DNA of 35,220 nucleotides from the NCBI RefSeq assembly GCF_014596515.1, contig NZ_MSJQ01000235.1, forward strand, positions 1-35,220. Direction: 5' to 3'. Positions 31,522-35,220 of the stretch are shown here, in pieces (the first letter of the stretch is position 1; every line of letters begins with the position of its first letter). The notes under the pieces were generated by a model. That model was not told the DNA's origin. It saw only the letters and a list, made by a program, of their open reading frames with translations, and ran no database searches. The translations under genes and the position numbers were made by a program. Origin of the DNA: Streptomyces sp. CBMA156. GTDB taxonomy: Bacteria > Actinomycetota > Actinomycetes > Streptomycetales > Streptomycetaceae.

Positions 31522-32050
31522 TCAGGGGGTCGTGGCCAGGTGCGTGCTGACCTGGGACAGCAGGACCCGGCTCGTGGAGCAGGGCCGGGATCGGGCGAGG
31601 CGGGCGTCTGTGAGGCGACTGCGCGCGGTGGCGGCCTCCCCGCCGCGGCAGATGGCGCCGTTCGTCGTGACCTCGGCCGGCAGCGTGTGCCTCGAGCCGT
31701 CGAGCCGGTGGAGTTCGACGGGTTCGGTGTCCGGGCCGGGTGGCCGGCCGATGGCCGATCACCTGCTCCTCGCGCAGGCGCATGAGGGGGTCGGGCTGGT
31801 CGGCCAGACCCGGCACGCCGAACTGCACGGCCATGGTGGCCGGGCTCGATGGCGGCCAGGTTCCGGGCGGTGGCGCCGATCGAGGACGCGGTCTGGCGCA
31901 GCCGCAGGTCGGTGGCCCTTCGTTCGGCCCGCAGGCAGGTCCCCGGGAGCCGGGGTGGGGCCTGATCGTGCGGAGGCCGGCGGCGCGGGCGGTGGTGACG
32001 GCGTGGTGTGGCCCGGCGGCGGGAACGGTCAGGGTGTCGGCCTCGGTCAC
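31522..32050 (-). pseudogene. Decayed XRE-type regulator gene
   Basis: A GTG at 32050 overlaps the preceding stop (GTGA) and opens a frame reading TEADTLTVPAAGPHHAVTTA. An XRE-like stretch then appears in a second frame (CLRAERRATDLRLRQTASSI, GATARNLAAIE). The first frame resumes with MAVQFGVPGLADQPDPLMRL and REEQVIGHRP. A third frame gives DTEPVELHRLDGSRHTLPAE, TTNGAICRGGEAATA and a stop at 31522. Each block has coding-like composition, so at least three frameshifts have occurred. It is probably a second regulator of the XRE type that has been lost; repeated sequencing errors are less likely. Confidence 0.5.
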
Positions 32051-32916
32051 GGTGTCGCCCCCGCGGGGGTGGTGGTGCGGGCGCGCATCCACTGGGCCGC
32101 GACGCGCAGGTACGCGGGGGCGTCGTTCGTCCGGCCCGCGCGGTGGTGGACCGAGTCGACGGTGTCGATCGCGCGGTGCGCCGTCGTTCCGGTGTGGTAG
32201 CGGACGCCGGTTGGATCCGCCTCGACGACGAGCGGCCCGGCCGCGGTGGTGAGGTGGATCAGCGCGGGGCCGCCGGGGGAGGCGACGGCCGGGACGAGGG
32301 CCACCGTCACCCAGCCGTGCCGGGTCAGCTCCGCGAGGTGGTCGAACTGTGCGGCGGCGGCTGCCGGGCCGCCGCAGGCCCGGTCGAGGACCTGCTCGTC
32401 GAGGTACACCTGGACGCGTACGGGCGGTGCCGTCGTCGCGAGCCGCGTGAACACGGCCTCGTCCCCGGCCTCACCTGTGTCCGGGTCCGGGCCGGCGGTG
32501 AGGGCGTGGTGGTAGGCGGCGGTCCTGACGCCCGCTGGCATGATGCCGCCGCCTGCCGTCCGCCACGCGGTGGCCTGCGACAGGACGCTCTCCAGGCGGC
32601 CGGCCCAGCCTGTCTGGTCGTCGACGGTGCTCTCGGTCCAGGTCCGGCGGATGAGGGTGTCCAGGACCGGCAGGTCCTGCGCGGCGCCGAGCGCACGCAG
32701 CAGCCGGCTCAGCCGCTGCGCCGGCGGGGCCGGCGCCCGGCCGGCTTCGACGGCGGCGAGCTGCCGCAGGGTGATCTTCGCCGCGCCGGCGGTTTCCCGC
32801 AGGGTGAGGTTGCCCGCCTCGCGCAGCGCGGCCAGGCGCAGCCCGGCGACGACCGGCCCGCTCGGCACCAGCAGGGCGGGCTCCTGGACGTCGTCGGGGT
32901 CCCGGTCGGCGCTCAC
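32047..32916 (-). CDS. XRE regulator with DUF5753-like domain
   Basis: A 289-residue DNA-binding protein. Residues about 20-80 form an XRE helix-turn-helix (GLRLAALREAGNLTLRETAG, AAKITLRQLAAVEAGRA, AQRLSRLLRALGAAQDLP). The remainder follows DUF5753: MPAGVRTAAYHHALTAG, VRVQVYLDEQVLDRACGGPA, AAQFDHLAELTRHGWVTVAL and VPAVASPGGPALIHL. Many Streptomyces genomes carry dozens of these, often paired with small DUF397 proteins. No DUF397 gene is present here. The GTG start overlaps the stop of the helicase-like gene, and the GTG of the decayed regulator overlaps its stop, so it belongs to the coupled series. It may regulate the array. Confidence 0.85.
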   Translation of the reverse strand: MSADRDPDDVQEPALLVPSGPVVAGLRLAALREAGNLTLRETAGAAKITLRQLAAVEAGRAPAPPAQRLSRLLRALGAAQDLPVLDTLIRRTWTESTVDDQTGWAGRLESVLSQATAWRTAGGGIMPAGVRTAAYHHALTAGPDPDTGEAGDEAVFTRLATTAPPVRVQVYLDEQVLDRACGGPAAAAAQFDHLAELTRHGWVTVALVPAVASPGGPALIHLTTAAGPLVVEADPTGVRYHTGTTAHRAIDTVDSVHHRAGRTNDAPAYLRVAAQWMRARTTTPAGATP

Positions 32917-34691
32917 GACGCCTGTCCCGCGGTCAGGGCCCGGGCTGCTGCGTCGAGATGCCGGTGCTGCCCGGTGTCCAGGTACGGTCCCCCTTCGATC
33001 CACGGCCACCGGGATGTGGCCGGGTGCTGTGCGGCGCGGTCGACGAGAGCGGGGTCCAGGGCGGCGCACGCCCGCACGAGCGCCTCGGTCCCGGTGCGGC
33101 CGGTGCCGTCGGCGGCGAGGGGTACCAGGACGACGAGCGTGCGCAGGCCGTCGTGCCGCCCGCGGGTCTCCAGGGCCCATTCGACGGCCTCGCCCGCCGT
33201 GTGTTCGTCGTACGGGGCGGCGACCAGCAGGGCGTCCGCGCCGGTGGCCCGGTGCGGACCGTGGGCGGCCAGCACCAGCAGGTCCTCGTGGCCCTGGGCG
33301 AACTGCCACACCACGTCGTCCCGCCTCCCGGCGGGCAGGGTGGGGGTGAGTGTGCCGGTCCACAGGGACGCCGGGCGCAGCCATGCGGGCAGGGCCCGGG
33401 CGGCCCTGCCGACGGCCTCCGTCAGCCGACGGCACGCCGGCGCGGAGGCGCACACCACCTGCACGCGCCGCAGCCCGTGACGGCGGGCCACCTCCAGGAT
33501 CAGGGCCGCCAGGCTGTCCGGAGTCCCGGCGGCGCCCGCGTGGGGGACGGCCAGCAGCCGGTGACCGCGCATCAGGCCTTGCTGCGCGGCGAGTAACGCG
33601 CTGCGCCGTACCACTACGGGGCCGGCCTGCCGGGGGAGACGACGCGGATGGGTGGAGGTGAGGGTGAGGCGGGCCGCGGTGGGCAGCCCCTGGCCGTCGT
33701 GCGGCGCCCCCAAGTGTTCCGGCCCGGAGGAGGCGGTGACGATCAGGTCCCACGGGGCGAGGGGCCGGTCGCCGGCGGCGCGGTGCAGCTCGGTCAGCGT
33801 GTCCAGGGCCTGAGGTGTGACCACGACGGTGGCCGGCTGCCGGGTGCCGGCCAGGTCGACCAGGCCACGCGGTGTCCAGGCCAGGGCCCGCTGACCGTCG
33901 TCCTGCGGGGCCGGAACGCTGCGGGGACGCGACAACAGGCCCACCACGGCGCCTTCGTGGGCGCGGGCGCGGGTCCAGGTGTCCATCGCGCTGTCCCACG
34001 CCGGGCCGTCGGCGGCGATCACCAGCACGCGTGAGCCGTGGCCGGCGAGGGCGTGGGCCACGGCGGCGGCCACGGTGTGCTGCTCGGGGCGCGGGATCTG
34101 CGCCGCCGCGGCCGGTGCGAGGGCCAGGGCGGTGAGGACCGCCGCGACGGCCGGGGCGAGCGGCCCGGGGACGGACGGGCCGGGCAGCGGCAGACCGGGG
34201 CGGGCGTCGCCCGGGCGCACCAGGTCCCGGCTCGCGGCGAGCGCGGTCGCCTCGTGATCGGTCGCCACGTTCAGCCGACGCCGTAGGCGCGCCGCGCGTT
34301 GCCCCACGGTGGCCTGGGTGAGGGCGAGTTCGGCGGCGATGGCGGGGTGGGGCAGGCGGGCGAGCAGCCGCAGCAGAGCCCGGTCCACGTGGTCCAGGTT
34401 CCAGGGATCCTCCACCTCGCGCGGCAGGCGGTCGGCGGGGACGAGGCCGGCCGCGGCGTACTGGGCGGCGACCTGGGGGCGCAGGAGCGTGCCGCAGCGC
34501 TCCATCAGGGCCGCCATCTCGCGTCGGACGGTGGCGGGCGAGGTCTGCCGGGTGGCCGCGATGCTGCGCACGGTGCCCGGCCCGCACAACTCGGCGGCCC
34601 AGTCGAGGGAGGCCTGGCCGCGGGGCAGGGCCTCGGCGAGCAGGTGCGCCGCGGTGCGCGGTGCGGGATCGGAGGTGACGGCGTGGTTCAC
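32913..34691 (-). CDS. HTH protein fused to a degenerate SF2-helicase-like region
   Basis: A 592-residue protein. Residues about 20-70 (AAELCGPGTVRSIAATRQTS, PATVRREMAALMERCG) and 100-145 (NLDHVDRALLRLLARLPHPA, IAAELALTQATVGQRAARLR) are two helix-turn-helix regions. The second is of LuxR/sigma-4 type. From about 195 the sequence keeps the outline of an SF2 helicase: RPEQHTVAAAVAHALAGHGS at the usual Q-like/motif I position, but with no GKT; DLIVTASSGPEHLG instead of DEAH; and LTLTSTHPR like motif III. A second RecA-like half follows (LRRVQVVCASAPACRRLTEA). The ATPase residues are lost, so it is unlikely to unwind DNA by ATP hydrolysis. GTG overlaps the preceding stop. The helicase reading is by pattern and moderately sure; the HTH part is surer. 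Confidence 0.65.
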   Translation of the reverse strand: MNHAVTSDPAPRTAAHLLAEALPRGQASLDWAAELCGPGTVRSIAATRQTSPATVRREMAALMERCGTLLRPQVAAQYAAAGLVPADRLPREVEDPWNLDHVDRALLRLLARLPHPAIAAELALTQATVGQRAARLRRRLNVATDHEATALAASRDLVRPGDARPGLPLPGPSVPGPLAPAVAAVLTALALAPAAAAQIPRPEQHTVAAAVAHALAGHGSRVLVIAADGPAWDSAMDTWTRARAHEGAVVGLLSRPRSVPAPQDDGQRALAWTPRGLVDLAGTRQPATVVVTPQALDTLTELHRAAGDRPLAPWDLIVTASSGPEHLGAPHDGQGLPTAARLTLTSTHPRRLPRQAGPVVVRRSALLAAQQGLMRGHRLLAVPHAGAAGTPDSLAALILEVARRHGLRRVQVVCASAPACRRLTEAVGRAARALPAWLRPASLWTGTLTPTLPAGRRDDVVWQFAQGHEDLLVLAAHGPHRATGADALLVAAPYDEHTAGEAVEWALETRGRHDGLRTLVVLVPLAADGTGRTGTEALVRACAALDPALVDRAAQHPATSRWPWIEGGPYLDTGQHRHLDAAARALTAGQAS

Positions 34692-35220
34692 GGGATTCCT
34701 GGGGGTCGGGCGTGGGCCGCAGCTGGATACTCAGAGGTGAAGGGGTGGGGGCGTGGCGTCTGGCTTCTCGCCGCCTGGTCAGCGGGGCCGGCACGGGGAC
34801 CGTGTCCTGGTTCCCGGTGCTGCGCGCCCGGCCTGGCAGTGGACACGGGCGTGGAGGCGCGCCGGCGCGCGGCCTGCCAGCGGCTCAGCCGAAGGCCGGT
34901 GGGCGAGAGGGTGTCCGCCCGCAGGCCCCCGGCGGCTTCCGCACGCTCGGCGCTCTCCCGCATCTCCTCGACCACGGTCGCATCCGCCCACGCGCAGACC
35001 ACCCGGGCCTGCTGTTCACGGGCTCCGGGCGGCAGGGGCAGTGCCGTCTCCAGGCCGGTCCAGCCGTCGTCCCGCGTGCGGGCGCCGCGCAGGGCTCTGC
35101 GCAGGTCCGGGTCGAGGGCGGCCACGGCGCCGGCGAGGGTCGACAGCGCCTGCCACCGGCCGGGTGTGGTGCTGTCGGCGGCGACGAGCAGCAGTGGCCG
35201 CCGCCTGCCAGGCCTGGCGG
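34688..35220 (-). CDS. Unidentified protein, cut by the window edge
   Basis: One hundred and seventy-six codons of an open frame run in from the right edge and stop at a TGA at 34688 that overlaps the helicase-like start (GTGA). Visible parts are RRPLLLVAADSTTPGRWQAL, a helical STLAGAVAALDPDLRRALRG, ETALPLPPGAREQQARVVCA, WADATVVEEMRESAERAEAA and a basic, low-complexity Arg/Pro/Ala tail of about 60 residues. The hydrophobic LLLVAADSTTPGRW resembles a strand-loop from a nucleotide- or SAM-binding fold, but this cannot be resolved. The internal GTG at 35125 could be a start, yet the upstream coding character suggests a longer protein. It begins the visible coupled series. Confidence 0.6.
   Translation of the reverse strand, partial: ARPGRRRPLLLVAADSTTPGRWQALSTLAGAVAALDPDLRRALRGARTRDDGWTGLETALPLPPGAREQQARVVCAWADATVVEEMRESAERAEAAGGLRADTLSPTGLRLSRWQAARRRASTPVSTARPGAQHREPGHGPRAGPADQAARSQTPRPHPFTSEYPAAAHARPPGIP

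Noticed and set aside
29513..32200. Plus-strand open frame of 895 codons across the GH15 gene
   Set aside because: Composition is typical of an antisense shadow in high-GC DNA, and all GH15 motifs lie on the minus strand.

Overview
The window is very GC-rich DNA with strong GC bias at third codon positions, many GTG starts, AAGGAG-type ribosome binding sites and long runs of stop/start-overlapping genes. It encodes several families typical of Streptomyces and its relatives: XRE/DUF5753 regulators, NsdA-like regulators, DUF574 (Methyltransf_19) methyltransferases and an Eis-like acetyltransferase. I read it as an accessory region of a Streptomyces-type actinomycete. All calls come from reading the translated sequence; no database search was run.

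Layout. (1) 1-2.9 kb is the edge of an integrated element: a tyrosine integrase whose stop codon overlaps an edge-truncated gene fragment, a frameshifted XRE regulator, and a divergent small excisionase-like DNA-binding gene. Tandem and inverted repeats lie between the last two. (2) 3.0-3.7 kb holds a lone Nudix hydrolase with its own promoter/operator candidate, followed by a perfect 18-bp inverted repeat. (3) 3.7-18.7 kb is a long minus-strand operon that looks like a metabolic or biosynthetic cluster. In transcription order it encodes a 2-oxopent-4-enoate hydratase, an acylating acetaldehyde dehydrogenase, a 4-hydroxy-2-oxovalerate aldolase, a CitE-like lyase, a mesaconyl-CoA-hydratase-like MaoC protein, an Eis-like acetyltransferase, two small-molecule kinases, an Ldh2-family 2-oxoacid reductase, an SsuD-like flavin monooxygenase, a Gfo/Idh/MocA oxidoreductase, a third kinase, a phosphodiester glycosidase and a PIG-L deacetylase. 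(4) 19.2-22.1 kb has two convergent regulators: an XRE/TPR protein divergent from the operon, and an NsdA-like protein. (5) 22.3-35.2 kb is a second minus-strand array. It includes a truncated helicase/DUF5753 chimera, a protein made of seven zinc-ribbon repeats, three DUF574 methyltransferases, a LuxR-type regulator, a 46-residue ORF, a degenerate double-Nudix protein, a GH15 glucosidase, a decayed XRE gene, an intact XRE/DUF5753 regulator, an HTH plus degenerate helicase-like protein, and a protein cut by the window edge.

How the genes may work together. In region 3 the hydratase, aldolase and aldehyde dehydrogenase are the lower part of a meta-cleavage pathway, but no ring-cleavage dioxygenase or hydrolase is present. 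Their acyl-CoA product could feed the CitE/MaoC pair. The remaining genes (three kinases, acetyltransferase, phosphodiester glycosidase, deacetylase) suggest a sugar- or amine-containing product that is phosphorylated and acylated, perhaps for self-protection, and later unmasked. In region 5 nearly all genes from 35.2 down to 25.8 kb are joined by GTGA/ATGA overlaps, so they are probably co-translated. Several members (helicase-like, Nudix-like, one methyltransferase) have lost catalytic motifs, which suggests binding or sensing roles. I do not recognise either gene set as a described system.
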